A program made the translations under genes and the position numbers. A stretch of 64,000 nucleotides of DNA from Loripinus fragilis (lineage: Eukaryota > Mollusca > Bivalvia > Lucinida > Lucinidae). The stretch lies in contig OZ026531.1 in the NCBI GenBank assembly GCA_964019695.1, positions 7,821,701 to 7,885,700 of the forward strand. Reading direction: 5' to 3'. The notes under the pieces are model-generated. The model saw nothing but the letters and a program-made list of their open reading frames with translations, ran no database searches and was not told where the DNA came from. Of the stretch, positions 22,351 to 36,800 are shown one piece after another (positions within the stretch are counted from its first letter, which is position 1; every line of letters starts with the position of its first letter).

Positions 22351-25300
22351 CTCGAAACTGGTGCCAGAAGTTAGCCCCCGACCAGAGCTTCATTGTGAGG
22401 CATTGCGTAAAATTTTCCGTCCCCCGAGTGCCGAGCAATAGCCCCTGAAAGGGCTTTCGGCACAATTTTCACGCCCTTATTTGAGCCACTTGTAGCCGAA
22501 GGAATTTTGCGCAAATGACTGAGAGGTGCTCCTGGGCACTGCTCATCACTTTGCAATAGGTTCCGGGGCTTTTCGCGAAGGTCGCGTTTTCTCAAACTTT
22601 GAGGGCATTAGTGGGTGGTGTGTGAAAACCTCCGAATGCATGGTTCTCAGCTCCTGCTGTGGGCAGCAAGCCAATTTTTTTTCCAAAATGTTGACCTATA
22701 AAAGAGCTTACTCGGGTGTGAAAATTATCATTGTGCGCGCGCGCCCCGGACCGCAATTATGATATTTCCTGTTTTCCCATAGGGCCCAAGGCAAATGGGG
22801 ATAGCGGTTGCACGCGCTTTCTAAGGCTCTGATTGCTTTTAGATTTTGCACGCAGATAGGGCCAACAGAGGCGCAGGTATTGCCATGCGCACCCGCCTGC
22901 AACAATGTTTCGATACAGAGTTATCGGGGTGTGGAAGTCCGCCGCCCCGAAGCTTTACGCGCTTCCGTCTCGCGAACTACTATTTTCATCATGCCCACAC
23001 GGGCATCAGTTTGTAGTACCGGAGGCCGTCTACAAATGGTGAAAATTTCAAAGCGTTCCGTCGGGAAATTAAAAAGTTATGAGCATTAGAAGATCTTCCC
23101 ATTAGGCCCCATTAGGCCACAGTAGCCGACCCGGCCTAAAACTTGCGCGGGTCACTTTCACGGACGGGCTCGAAACTGGTGCCAGAAGTTAGCCCCCGAC
23201 CAGAGCTTCATTGTGAGGCATTGCGTAAAATTTTCCGTCCCCCGAGTGCCGAGCAATAGCCCCTGAAAGGGCTTTCGGCACAATTTTCACGCCCTTATTT
23301 GAGCCACTTGTAGCCGAAGGAATTTTGCGCAAATGACTGAGAGGTGCTCCTGGGCACTGCTCATCACTTTGCAATAGGTTCCGGGGCTTTTCGCGAAGGT
23401 CGCGTTTTCTCAAACTTTGAGGGCATTAGTGGGTGGGGTGTGAAAACCTCCGAATGCATGGTTCTCAGCTCCTGCTGTGGGCAGCAAGCCAATTTTTTTC
23501 CAAAATGTTGACCTATAAAAGAGCTTACTCGGGTGTGAAAATTATCATTGTGCGCGCGCGCCCCGGACCGCAATTATGATATTTCCTGTTTTCCCATAGG
23601 GCCCAAGGCAAATGGGGATAGCGGTTGTACGCGCTTTCTAAGGCTCTGATCGCTTTTAGATTTTGCACGCGGATAGGGCCAACAGAGGCGCAGGTATTGC
23701 CATGCTCACCCGCCCGCAACAATGTTTCGATACCGAGTTATCGGGGTGTGGAAGTCCGCCGCCCCAAAGCTTTACGCGCTTCCGTCTCGCGAACTACTAT
23801 TTTCATCATGCCCACACGGGCATCAGTTTGTAGTACCGGAGGCCGTCTACAAATGGTGAAAATTTCAAAGCGTTCCGTCGGGAAATTAAAAAGTTATGAG
23901 CATTAGAAGATCTTCCCATTAGGCCCCATTAGGCCACAGTAGCCGACCCAGCCTAAAACTTGCGCGGGTCACTTTCACGGATGGGCTCAAAACTCGTGCC
24001 AGAAGTTAGCCCCCGACCAGAGCTTCATTGTGAGGCATTGCGTAAAATTTTCCGTCCCCCGAGTGCCGAGCAATAGCCCCTGAAAGGGCTTTCGGCACAA
24101 TTTTCACGCCCTTATTTGAGCCACTTGTAGCCGAAGGAATTTTGCGCAAATGACTGAGAGGTGCTCCTGGGCACTGCTCATCACTTTGCAATAGGTTCCG
24201 GGGCTTTTCGCGAAGGTCGCGTTTTCTCAAACTTTGAGGGCATTAGTGGGTGGTGTGTGAAAACCTCCGAATGCATGGTTCTCAGCTCCTGCTGTGGGCA
24301 GCAAGCCAATTTTTTTTTCCAAAATGTTGACCTATAAAAGAGCTTACTCGGGTGTGAAAATTATCATTGTGCGCGCGCGCCCCTGACCGCAATTATGATA
24401 TTTCCTGTTTTCCCATAGGGCCCAAGGCAAATGGGGATAGTGGTTGCACGCGCTTTCTAAGGCTCTGATCGCTTTTAGATTTTGCACGCAGATAGGGCCA
24501 ACAGAGGCGCAGGTATTGCCATGCGCACCCGCCCGCACTAATGTTTCGATACCGAGTTATCGGGGTGTGGAAGTCCGCCGCCCCGAAGCTTTACGCGCTT
24601 CCGTCTCGCGAACTACTATTTTCATCATGCCCACACGGGCATCAGTTTGTAGTACCGGAGGTCGTCTACAAATGGTGAAAATTTCAAAGCGTTCCGTCGG
24701 GAAATTAAAAAAAAATGAGCATTAGAAGATCTTCCCATTAGGCCCCATTAGGCCACAGTAGCCGACCCGGCCTAAAACTTGCGCGGGTCACTTTCACGGA
24801 CGGGCTCGAAACTGGTGCCAGAAGTTAGCCCCCGACCAGAGCTTCATTGTGAGGCATTGCGTAAAATTTTCCGTCCCCCGAGTGCCGAGCAATAGCCCCT
24901 GAAAGGGCTTTCGGCACAATTTTCACGCCCTTATTTGAGCCACTTGTAGCCGAAGGAATTTTGCGCAAATGACTGAGAGGTGCTCCTGGGCACTGCTCAT
25001 CACTTTGCAATAGGTTCCGGGGCTTTTCGCGAAGGTCGCGTTTTCTCAAACTTTGAGGGCATTAGTGGGTGGGGTGTGAAAACCTCCGAATGCATGGTTC
25101 TCAGCTCCTGCTGTGGGCAGCAAGCCAATTTTTTTTCCAAAATGTTGACCTATAAAAGAGCTTACTCGGGTGTGAAAATTATCATTGTGCGCGCGCGCCC
25201 CTGACTGCAATTATGATATTTCCTGTTTACCCATAGGGCCCAAGGCAAATGGGGATAGCGGTTGTACGCGCTTTCTAAGGCTCTGATCGCTTTTAGATTT

Positions 25301-27258
25301 TGCACGCGGATAGGGCCAACAGAGGCGCAGGTATTGCCATGCGCACCCGCCCGCAACAATGTTTCGATACCGAGTTATCGGGGTGTGGAAGTCCGCCGCC
25401 CCGAAGCTTTACGCGCTTCCGTCTCGCGAACTACTATTTTCATCATGCCCACACGGGCATCAGTTTGTAGTACCGGAGGCCGTCTACAAATGGTGAAAAT
25501 TTCAAAGCGTTCCGTCGGGAAATTAAAAAGTTATGAGCATTAGAAGATCTTCCCATTAGGCCCCATTAGGCCACAGTAGCCGACCCGGCCTAAAACTTGC
25601 GCGGGTCACTTTCACGGACGGGCTCGAAACTGGTGCCAGAAGTTAGCCCCCGACCAGAGCTTCATTGTGAGGCATTGCGTAAAATTTTCCGTCCCCCGAG
25701 TGCCGAGCAATAGCCCCTGAAAGGGCTTTCAGCACAATTTTCACGCCCTTATTTGAGCCACTTGTAGCCGAAGGAATTTTGCGCAAATGACTGAGAGGTG
25801 CTCCTGGGCACTGCTCATCACTTTGCAATAGGTTCCGGGGCTTTTCGCGAAGGTCGCGTTTTCTCAAACTTTGAGGGCATTAGTGGGTGGTGTGTGAAAA
25901 CCTCCGAATGCATGGTTCTCAGCTCCTGCTGTGGGCAGCAAGCCAATTTTTTTTCCAAAATGTTGACCTATAAAAGAGCTTACTCGGGTGTGAAAATTAT
26001 CATTGTGCGCGCGCGCCCCGGACCGCAATTATGATATTTCCTGTTTTCCCATAGGGCCCAAGGCAAATGGGGATAGACGTTGCACGCGCTTTCTAAGGCT
26101 CTGATCGCTTTTAGATTTTGCACGCGGATAGGGCCAACAGAGGCGCAGGTATTGCCATGCGCACCCGCCCGCAACAATGTTTCGATACCGAGTTAGTGGG
26201 GTGTGGAAGTCCGCCGACCTTAAGCTTTACGCGCTTCCGTCTCGCGAACTACTATTTTCATCATGCCCACACGGGCATCAGTTTGTAGTACCGGAGGCCG
26301 TCTACAAATGGTGAAAATTTCAAAGCGTTCCGTCGGGAAATTAAAAAGTTATGAGCATTAGAAGATCTTCCCATTAGGCCCCATTAGGCCACAGTAGCCG
26401 ACCCGGCCTAAAACTTGCGCGGGTCACTTTCACGGACGGGCTCGAAACTGGTGCCAGAAGTTAGCCCCCGACCAGAGCTTCATTGTGAGGCATTGCGTAA
26501 AATTTTCCGTCCCCCGAGTGCCGAGCAATAGCCCCTGAAAGGGCTTTCGGCACAATTTTCACGCCCTTATTTGAGCCACTTGTAGCCGAAGGAATTTTGC
26601 GCAAATGACTGAGAGGTGCTCCTGGGCACTGCTCATCACTTTGCAATAGGTTCCGGGGCTTTTCCCGAAGGTCGCGTTTTCTCAAACTTTGAGGGCATTA
26701 GTGGGTGGGGTGTGAAAACCTCCGAATGCATGGTTCTCAGCTCCTGCTGTGGGCAGCAAGCCAATTTTTTTTCCAAAATGTTGACCTATAAAAGAGCTTA
26801 CTCGGGTGTGAAAATTATCATTGTGGGCGCGCGCCCCGGACCGTAATTATGATATTTCCTGTTTTCCCATAGGGCCCAAGGCAAATGGGGATAGCGGTTG
26901 CACGCGCTTTCTAAGGCTCTGATCGCTTTTAGATTTTGCACACGAATAGGGCCAACAGAGGCGCAGGTATTGCCATGCGCACCCGCCCGCAACAATGTTT
27001 CAATACCGAGTTATCGGGGTGTGGAAGTCCGCCGCCCCGAAGCTTTACGCGCTTCCGTCTCGCAAACTACTATTTTCATCATGCCCACATGGGCATCAGT
27101 TTGTAGTACCGGAGGCCGTCTACAAATGGTGAAAATTTCAAAGCGTTCCGTCGGGAAATTAAAAAGTTATGAGCATTAGAAGATCTTCCCATTAGGCCCC
27201 ATTAGGCCACAGTAGCCGATCCGGCCTAAAACTTGCGCGGGTCACTTTCACGGACGGG
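22351..27258. repeat. Alternating (dimeric) stretch of subfamily B
   Basis: Units start at 22351, 23169, 23986, 24805, 25623 and 26441. The marker TGGGTGGTGTGTG is present in 22351, 23986 and 25623 and absent in 23169, 24805 and 26441, so two monomer types alternate. The T run near monomer position 325 is T7 in unit 23169 and T9 in unit 23986. Unit 25623 has a divergent short patch, GTTAGTGGGG and GACCTTAAGC, near 26193-26225. Confidence 0.75.
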
Positions 27259-30200
27259 CTCGAAACTGGTGCCAGAAGTTAGCCCCCGACCAGAGCTTCA
27301 TTGTGAGGCATTGCGTAAAATTTTCCGTCCCCCGAGTGCCGAGCAATAGCCCCTGAAAGGGCTTTCGGCACAATTTTCACGCCCTTATTTGAGCCACTTG
27401 TAGCCGAAGGAATTTTGCGCAAATGACTGAGAGGTGCTCCTGGGCACTGCTCATCACTTTGCAATAGGTTCCGGGGCTTTTCGCGAAGGTCGCGTTTTCT
27501 CAAACTTTGAGGGCATTAGTGGGAGGGGTGTGAAAACCTCCGAATGCATGGTTCTCAGCTCCTGCTGTGGGCAGCAAGCCAATTTTTTTTCCAAAATGTT
27601 GACCTATAAAAGAGCTTACTCGGGTGTGAAAATTATCATTGTGCGCGCGCGCCCCGGACCGCAATTATGATATTTCCTAATTTCCCATAGGGCCCAAGGC
27701 AAATGGGGATAGCGGTTGCACGCGCTTTCTAAGGCTCTGATCGCTTTTAGATTTTGCACGCGGATAGGGCCAACAGAGGCGCAGGTATTGCAATGTGCAC
27801 CCGCCCGCAACAATGTTTCGATACCGAGTTATCGGGGTGTGGAAGTCCGCCGCCCCGAAGCTTTACGCGCTTCCGTCTCGCGAACTACTATTTTCATCAT
27901 GCCCACACGGGCATCAGTTTGTAGTACCGGAGGCCGTCTACAAATGGTGAAAATTTCAAAGCTTTCCGTCGGGAAATTAAAAAGTTATGAGCATTAGAAG
28001 ATCTTCCCATTAGGCCCCATTAGGCCACAGTAGCCGACCCGGCCTAAAACTTGCGCGGGTCACTTTCACAGACGGGCTCGAAACTGGTGCCAGAAGTTAG
28101 CCCCCGACCAGAGCTTCATTGTGAGGCATTGCGTAAAATTTTCCGTCCCCTGAGTGCCGAGCAATAGCCCCTGAAAGGGCTTTCGGCACAATTTTCACGC
28201 CCTTATTTGAGCCACTTGTAGCCGAAGGAATTTTGCGCAAATGACTGAGAGGTGCTCCTGGGCACTGCTCATCACTTTGCAATAGGTTCCGGGGCTTTTT
28301 ACGAAGGTCGCCTTTTCTCAAACTTTGAGGGCATTAGTGGGTGGGGTGTGAAAACCTCCGAATGCATGGTTCTCAGCTCCTGCTGTGGGCAGCAAGCCAA
28401 TTTTTTTTCCAAAATGTTGACCTATAAAAGAGCTTACTCGGGTGTGAAAATTATCATTGTGCGCGCGCGCCCCGGACCGCAATTATGATATTTCCTGTTT
28501 TCCCATAGTGCCCAAGGCAAATGGGGATAGCGGTTGCACGCGCTTTCTAAGGCTCTGATCGCTTTTAGATTTTGCACGCGGATAGGGCCAACAGAGGCGC
28601 AGGTATTGCCATGCGCACCCGCCCGCAACAATGTTTCGATACCGAGTTATCGGGGTGTGGAAGTCCGCCGCCCCGAAGCTTTACGCGCTTCCGTCTCGCG
28701 AACTACTATTTTCATCATGCCCACACGGGGCATCAGTTTGTAGTACCGGAGGCCGTCTACAAATGGTGAAAATTTCAAAGCGTTCCGTCGGGAAATTAAA
28801 AAGTTATGAGCATTAGAAGATCTTCCCATTAGGCCCCATTAGGCCACAGTAGCCGACCCGGCCTAAAACTTGCGCGGGTCACTTTCACGGACGGGCTCGA
28901 AACTGGTGCCAGAAGTTAGCCCCCGACCAGAGCTTCATTGTGAGGCATTGCGTAAAATTTTCCGTCCCCCGAGTGCCGAGCAATAGCCCCTGAAAGGGCT
29001 TTCGGCACAATTTTCACGCCCTTATTTGAGCCACTTGTAGCCGAAGGAATTTTGCGCAAATGACTGAGAGGTGCTCCTGGGCACTGCTCATCACTTTGCA
29101 ATAGGTTCCGGGGCTTTTCGCGAAGGTCGCGTTTTCTCAAACTTTGAGGGCATTAGTGGGAGGGGTGTGAAAACCTCCGAATGCATGGTTCTCAGCTCCT
29201 GCTGTGGGCAGCAAGCCAATTTTTTTTCCAAAATGTTGACCTATAAAAGAGCTTACTCGGGTGTGAAAATTATCATTGTGCGCGCGCGCCCCGGACCGCA
29301 ATTATGATATTTCCTGTTTTCCCATAGGGCCCAAGGCAAATGGGGATAGCGGTTGCACGCGCTTTCTAAGGCTCTGATCGCTTTTAGATTTTGCACGCGG
29401 ATAGGGCCAACAGAGGCGCAGGTATTGCCATGTGCACCCGCCCGCAACAATGTTTCGATACCGAGTTATCGGGGTGTGGAAGTCCGCCGCCCCGAAGCTT
29501 TACGCGCTTCCGTCTCGCGAACTACTATTTTCATCATGCCCACACGGGCATCAGTTTGTAGTACCGGAGGCCGTCTACAAATGGTGAAAATTTCAAAGCT
29601 TTCCGTCGGGAAATTAAAAAGTTATGAGCATTAGAAGATCTTCCCATTAGGCCCCATTAGGCCACAGTAGCCGACCCGGCCTAAAACTTGCGCGGGTCAC
29701 TTTCACAGACGGGCTCGAAACTGGTGCCAGAAGTTAGCCCCCGACCAGAGCTTCATTGTGAGGCATTGCGTAAAATTTTCCGTCCCCTGAGTGCAGAGCA
29801 ATAGCCCCTGAAAGGGCTTTCGGCACAATTTTCACGCCCTTATTTGAGCCACTTGTAGCCGAAGGAATTTTGCGCAAATGACTGAGAGGTGCTCCTGGGC
29901 ACTGCTCATCACTTTGCAATAGGTTCTGGGGCTTTTCGCGAAGGTCGCCTTTTCTCAAACTTTGAGGGCATTAGTGGGTGGGGTGTGAAAACCTCCGAAT
30001 GCATGGTTCTCAGCTCCTGCTGTGGGCAGCAAGCCAATTTTTTTTCCAAAATGTTGACCTATAAAAGAGCTTACTCGGGTGTGAAAATTATCATTGTGCG
30101 CGTGCGCCCCGGACCGCAATTATGATATTTCCTGTTTTCCCATAGGGCCCAAGGCAAATGGGGATAGCGGTTGTACGCGCTTTCTAAGGCTCTGATCGCT

Positions 30201-33200
30201 TTTAGATTTTGCACGCGGATAGGGCCAACAAAGGCGCAGGTATTGCCATGCGCACCCGCCCGCAACAATGTTTCGATACCGAGTTATCGGGGTGTGGAAG
30301 TCCGCCGCCCCGAAGCTTTACGCGCTTCTGTCTCGCGAACTACTATTTTCATCATGCCCACACGGGCATCAGTTTGTAGTACCGGAGGCCGTCTACAAAT
30401 GGTGAAAATTTCAAAGCGTTCCGTCGGGAAATTAAAAAGTTATGAGCATTAGAAGATCTTCCCATTAGGCCCCATTAGGCCGCAGTAGCCGACCCGGCCT
30501 AAAACTTGCGCGGGTCACTTTCACGGACGGGCTCGAAACTGGTGCCAGAAGTTAGCCCCCGACCAGAGCTTCATTGTGAGGCATTGCGTAAAATTTTCCG
30601 TCCCCCGAGTGCCGAGCAATAGCCCCTGAAAGGGCTTTCGGCACAATTTTCACGCCCTTATTTGAGCCACTTGTAGCCGAAGGAATTTTGCGCAAATGAC
30701 TGAGAGGTGCTCCTGGGCACTGCTCATCACTTTGCAATAGGTTCCGGGGCTTTTTACGAAGGTCGCGTTTTCTCAAACTTTGAGGGCATTAGTGGGTGGG
30801 GTGTGAAAACCTCCGAATGCATGGTTCTCAGCTCCTGCTGTGGGCAGCAAGCCAATTTTTTTTCCAAAATGTTGACCTATAAAAGAGCTTACTCGGGTGT
30901 GAAAATTATCATTGTGCGCGCGCGCCCCGGACCGCAATTATGATATTTCCTGTTTTCCCATAGTGCCCAAGGCAAATGGGGATAGCGGTTGCACGCGCTT
31001 TCTAAGGCTCTGATCGCTTTTAGATTTTGCACGCGGATAGGGCCAACAGAGGCGCAGGTATTGCCATGCGCACCCGCCCGCAACAATGTTTCGATACCGA
31101 GTTATCGGGGTGTGGAAGTCCGCCGCCCCGAAGCTTTACGCGCTTCCGTCTCGCGAACTACTATTTTCATCATGCCCACACGGGCATCAGTTTGTAGTAC
31201 CGGAGGCCGTCTACAAATGGTGAAAATTTCAAAGCGTTCCGTCGGGAAATTAAAAAGTTATGAGCATTAGAAGATCTTCCCATTAGGCCCCATTAGGCCA
31301 CAGTAGCCGACCCGGCCTAAAACTTGCGCGGGTCACTTTCACGGACGGGCTCGAAACTGGTGCCAGAAGTTAGCCCCCGACCAGAGCTTCATTGTGAGGC
31401 ATTGCGTAAAATTTTCCGTCCCCCGAGTGCCGAGCAATAGCCCCTGAAAGGGCTTTCGGCACAATTTTCACGCCCTTATTTGAGCCACTTGTAGCCGAAG
31501 GAATTTTGCGCAAATGACTGAGAGGTGCTCCTGGGCACTGCTCATCACTTTGCAATAGGTTCCGGGGCTTTTCGCGAAGGTCGCGTTTTCTCAAACTTTG
31601 AGGGCATTAGTGGGAGGGGTGTGAAAACCTCCGAATGCATGGTTCTCAGCTCCTGCTGTGGGCAGCAAGCCAATTTTTTTTCCAAAATGTTGACCTATAA
31701 AAGAGCTTACTCGGGTGTGAAAATTATCATTGTGCGCGCGCGCCCCGGACCGCAATTATGATATTTCCTGTTTTCCCATAGGGCCCAAGGCAAATGGGGA
31801 TAGCGGTTGCACGCGCTTTCTAAGGCTCTGATCGCTTTTAGCTTTTGCACGCGGATAGGGCCAGCAGAGGCGCAGGTATTGCCATGTGCACCCGCCCGCA
31901 ACAATGTTTCGATACCGAGTTATCGGGGTGTGGAAGTCCGCCGCCCCGAAGCTTTACGCGCTTCCGTCTCGCGAACTACTATTTTCATCATGCCCACACG
32001 GGCATCAGTTTGTAGTACCGGAGGCCGTCTACAAATGGTGAAAATTTCAAAGCTTTCCGTCGGGAAATTAAAAAGTTATGAGCATTAGAAGATCTTCCCA
32101 TTAGGCCCCATTAGGCCTCAGTAGCCGACCCGGCCTAAAACTTGCGCGGGTCACTTTCACAGACGGGCTCGAAACTGGTGCCAGAAGTTAGCCCCCGACC
32201 AGAGCTTCATTGTGAGGCATTGCGTAAAATTTTCCGTCCCCTGAGTGCCGAGCAATAGCCCCTGAAAGGGCTTTCGGCACAATTTTCACGCCCTTATTTG
32301 AGCCACTTGTAGCCGAAGGAATTTTGCGCAAATGACTGAGAGGTGCTCCTGGGCACTGCTCATCACTTTGCAATAGGTTCCGGGGCTTTTCGCGAAGGTC
32401 GCCTTTTCTCAAACTTTGAGGGCATTAGTGGGTGGGGTGTGAAAACCTCCGAATGCATGGTTCTCAGCTCCTGCTGTGGGCAGCAAGCCAATTTTTTTTC
32501 CAAAATGTTGACCTATAAAAGAGCTTACTCGGGTGTGAAAATTATCATTGTGCGCGTGCGCCCCGGACCGCAATTATGATATTTCCTGTTTTCCCATAGG
32601 GCCCAAGGCAAATGGGGATAGCGGTTGTACGCGCTTTCTAAGGCTCTGATCGCTTTTAGATTTTGCACGCGGATAGGGCCAACAAAGGCGCAGGTATTGC
32701 CATGCGCACCCGCCCGCAACAATGTTTCGATACCGAGTTATCGGGGTGTGGAAGTCCGCCGCCCCGAAGCTTTACGCGCTTCTGTCTCGCGAACTACTAT
32801 TTTCATCATGCCCACACGGGCATCAGTTTGTAGTACCGGAGGCCGTCTACAAATGGTGAAAATTTCAAAGCGTTCCGTCGGGAAATTAAAAAGTTATGAG
32901 CATTAGAAGATCTTCCCATTAGGCCCCATTAGGCCGCAGTAGCCGACCCGGCCTAAAACTTGCGCGGGTCACTTTCACGGACGGGCTCGAAACTGGTGCC
33001 AGAAGTTAGCCCCCGACCAGAGCTTCATTGTGAGGCATTGCGTAAAATTTTCCGTCCCCCGAGTGCCGAGCAATAGCCCCTGAAAGGGCTTTCGGCACAA
33101 TTTTCACGCCCTTATTTGAGCCACTTGTAGCCGAAGGAATTTTGCGCAAATGACTGAGAGGTGCTCCTGGGCACTGCTCATCACTTTGCAATAGGTTCCG

Positions 33201-33803
33201 GGGCTTTTTACGAAGGTCGCGTTTTCTCAAACTTTGAGGGCATTAGTGGGTGGGGTGTGAAAACCTCCGAATGCATGGTTCTCAGCTCCTGCTGTGGGCA
33301 GCAAGCCAATTTTTTTTCCAAAATGTTGACCTATAAAAGAGCTTACTCGGGTGTGAAAATTATCATTGTGCGCGCGCGCCCCGGACCGCAATTATGATAT
33401 TTCCTGTTTTCCCATAGTGCCCAAGGCAAATGGGGATAGCGGTTGCACGCGCTTTCTAAGGCTCTGATCGCTTTTAGATTTTGCACGCGGATAGGGCCAA
33501 CAGAGGCGCAGGTATTGCCATGCGCACCCGCCCGCAACAATGTTTCGATACCGAGTTATCGGGGTGTGGAAGTCCGCCGCCCCGAAGCTTTACGCGCTTC
33601 CGTCTCGCGAACTACTATTTTCATCATGCCCACACGGGCATCAGTTTGTAGTACCGGAGGCCGTCTACAAATGGTGAAAATTTCAAAGCGTTCCGTCGGG
33701 AAATTAAAAAGTTATGAGCATTAGAAGATCTTCCCATTAGGCCCCATTAGGCCACAGTAGCCGACCCGGCCTAAAACTTGCGCGGGTCACTTTCACGGAC
33801 GGG
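27259..33803. repeat. Trimeric GR-L-Y higher-order repeat
   Basis: Units start at 27259, 28077, 28896, 29714, 30532, 31350, 32168 and 32986. Type GR has GTGGGAGGGG near 260 and AAAGCTTTCCG near 700 (units 27259, 28896, 31350). Type L is preceded by CACAGACGGG and has CCCCTGAGTG and GTCGCCTTTT (29714, 32168). Type Y has CTTTTTACGAAGG and CATAGTGCCC (30532, 32986). The trimer 28896-31349 is followed by a second trimer 31350-33803, each 2454 bp with a few private differences. Unit 28077 is an L/Y mosaic. Unit 28077 is 819 bp because one G is added near 28730. Confidence 0.85.
28077..28895 (+). repeat. Mosaic L/Y monomer
   Basis: This copy sits where an L and a Y unit would be expected between two GR units. 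Its markers alternate: L before and near its start (CACAGACGGG at about 28067, CCCCTGAGTG at about 28147), then Y (TTTTTACGAAGG, 28300-28301), then L (GTCGCCTTTT, 28312), then Y (CATAGTGCCC, 28509). One crossover would give a single switch, so the pattern suggests an exchange plus a short conversion tract of between about 12 and 360 bp. Confidence 0.75.
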
Positions 33804-36800
33804 CTCGAAACTGGTGCCAGAAGTTAGCCCCCGACCAGAGCTTCATTGTGAGGCATTGCGTAAAATTTTCCGTCCCCCGAGTGCCGAGCAATAGCCCCTG
33901 AAAGGGCTTTCGGCACATTTTTCACGCCCTTATTTGAGCCACTTGTAGCCGAAGGAATTTTGCGCAAATGACTGAGAGGTGCTCCTGGGCACTGCTCATC
34001 ACTTTGCAATAGGTTCCGGGGCTTTTCGCGAAGGTCGTGTTTTCTCAAACTTTGAGGGCATTAGTGGGTGGGGTGTGAAAACCTCCGAATGCATGGTTCT
34101 CAGCTCCTGCTGTGGGCAGCAAGCCAATTTTTTTTCCAAAATGTTAACCTATAAAAGAGCTTACTCGGGTGTGAAAATTATCATTGTGCGCGCGCGCCCC
34201 GGACCGCAATTATGATATTTCCTGTTTTCCCATAGGGCCCAAGGCAAATGGGGATAGCGGTTGTACGCGCTTTCTAAGGCTCTGATCGCTTTTAGATTTT
34301 GCACGCGGATAGGGCCAACAGAGGCGCAGGTATTGCCATGCGCACCCGCCCGCAACAATGTTTCGATACCGAGTTATCGGGGTGTGCAAGTCCGCCGCCC
34401 CGAAGCTTTACGCGCTTCCGTCTCGCGAACTACTATTTTCATCATGCCCACACGGGCATCAGTTTGTAGTACCGGAGGCGGTCTACAAATGGTGAAAATT
34501 TCAAAGCGTTCCGTCGGGAAATTAAAAAGTTATGAGCATTAGAAGATCTTCCCATTAGGCCCCATTAGGCCACAGTAGCCGATCCGGCCTAAAACTTGCG
34601 CGGGTCACTTTCACGGACGGGCTCGAAACTGGTGCCAGAAGTTAGCCCCCGACCAGAGCTTCATTGTGAGGCATTGCGTAAAATTTTCCGTCCCCCGAGT
34701 GCCGAGCAAAAGCCCCTGAAAGGGCTTTCGGCACAATTTTCACACCCTTATTTGAGCCACTTGTAGCCGAAGGAATTTTGCGCAAATGACTGAGAGGTGC
34801 TCCTGGGCACTGCTCATCACTTTGCAATAGGTTCCGGGGCTTTTCGCGAAGGTCGCGTTTTCTCAAACTTTGAGGGCATTAGTGGGTGGGGTGTGAAAAC
34901 CTCCGAATGCATGGTTCTCAGCTCCTGCTGTGGGCAGCAAGCCAATTTTTTTTCCAAAATGTTGACCTATAAAAGAGCTTACTCGGGTGTGAAAATTATC
35001 ATTGTGCGCGCGCGCCCCGGACCGCAATTATGATATTTCCTGTTTTCCCATAGGGCCCAAGGCAAATGGGGATAGCGGTTGCACGCGCTTTCTAAGGCTC
35101 TGATCGCTTTTAGATTTTGCACGCGGATAGGGCCAACAGAGGCGCAGGTATTGCCATGCGCACCCGCCCGCAACAATGTTTCGATACCAAGTTATCGGGG
35201 TGTGGAAGTCCGCCGCCCCGAAGCTTTACGCGCTTCCGTCTCGCGAACTACTATTTTCATCATGCCCACACGGGCATCAGTTTGTAGTACCGGAGGCCGT
35301 CTACAAATAGTGAAAATTTCAAAGCGTTCCGTCGGGAAATTAAAAAGTTATGAGCATTAAAAGATCTTCCCATTAGGCCCCATTAGGCCACAGTAGCCAA
35401 CCCGGCCTAAAACTTGCGCGGGTCACTTTCACAGACGGGCTCGAAACTGGTGCCAGAAGTTAGCCCCCGACCAGAGCTTTATTGTGAGGCATTGCGTAAA
35501 ATTTTCCGTCCCCCGAGTGCCGAGCAATAGCCCCTGAAAGGGCTTTCGGCACAATTTTCACGCCCTTATTTGAGCCACTTGTAGCCAAAGGAATTTTGCG
35601 CAAATGACTGAGAGGTGCTCCTGGGCACTGCTCATCACTTTGCAATAGGTTCCGGGGCTTTTCGCGAAGGTCGCGTTTTCTCAAACTTTGAGGGCATTAG
35701 TGGGTGGTGTGTGAAAACCTCCGAATGCATGGTTCTCAGCTCCTGCTGTGGGCAGCAAGCCAAATTTTTTTCCAAAATGTTGACCTATAAAAGAGCTTAC
35801 TCGGGTGTGAAAATTATCATTGTGCGCGCGCGCCCCGGACCGCAATTATGATATTTCCTGTTTTCCCATAGGGCCCAAGGCAAATGGGGATAGCGGTTGC
35901 ACGCGCTTTCTAAGGCTCTGATCGCTTTTAGATTTTGCACGCGGATAGGGCCATTAGAGGCGCAGGTATTGCCATGCGCACCCGCCCGCAACAATGTTTC
36001 GATACCGAGTTATCGGGGTGTGGAAGTCCGCCGCCCCGAAGCTTTACGCGCTTCCGTCTTGCGAACTACTATTTTCATCATGCCCACACGGGCATCAGTT
36101 TGTAGTACCGGAGGCCGTCTACAAATGGTGAAAATTTCAAAGCGTTCCGTCGGGAAATTAAAAAGTTATGAGCATTAGAAGATCTTCCCATTAGGCCCCA
36201 TTAGGCCACAGTAGCCGACCCGGCCTAAAACTTGCGCGGGTCACTTTCACGGACGGGCTCGAAACTGGTGCCAGAAGTTAGCCCCCGACCAGAGCTTCAT
36301 TGTGAGGCATTGCGTAAAATTTTCCGTCCCCCGAGTGCCGAGCAATAGCCCCTGAAAGGGCTTTCGGCACAATTTTCACGCCCTTATTTGAGCCACTTGT
36401 AGCCGAAGGAATTTTGCGCAAATGACTGAGAGGTGCTCCTGGGCACTGCTCATCACTTTGCAATAGGTTCCGGGGCTTTTCGCGAAGGTCGCGTTTTCTC
36501 AAACTTTGAGGGCATTAGTGGGTGGGGTGTGAAAACCTCCGAATGCATGGTTCTCAGCTCCTGCTGTGGGCAGCAAGCCAATTTTTTTTCCAAAATGTTG
36601 ACCTATAAAAGAGCTTACTCGGGTGTGAAAATTATCATTGTGCGCGCGCGCCCCGGACCGCAATTATGATATTTCCTGTTTTCCCATAGGGCCCAAGGCA
36701 AATGGGGATAGCGGTTGCACGCGCTTTCTAAGGCTCTGATCGCTTTTAGATTTTGCACGCGGATAGGGCCATTAGAGGCGCAGGTATTGCCATGCGCACC

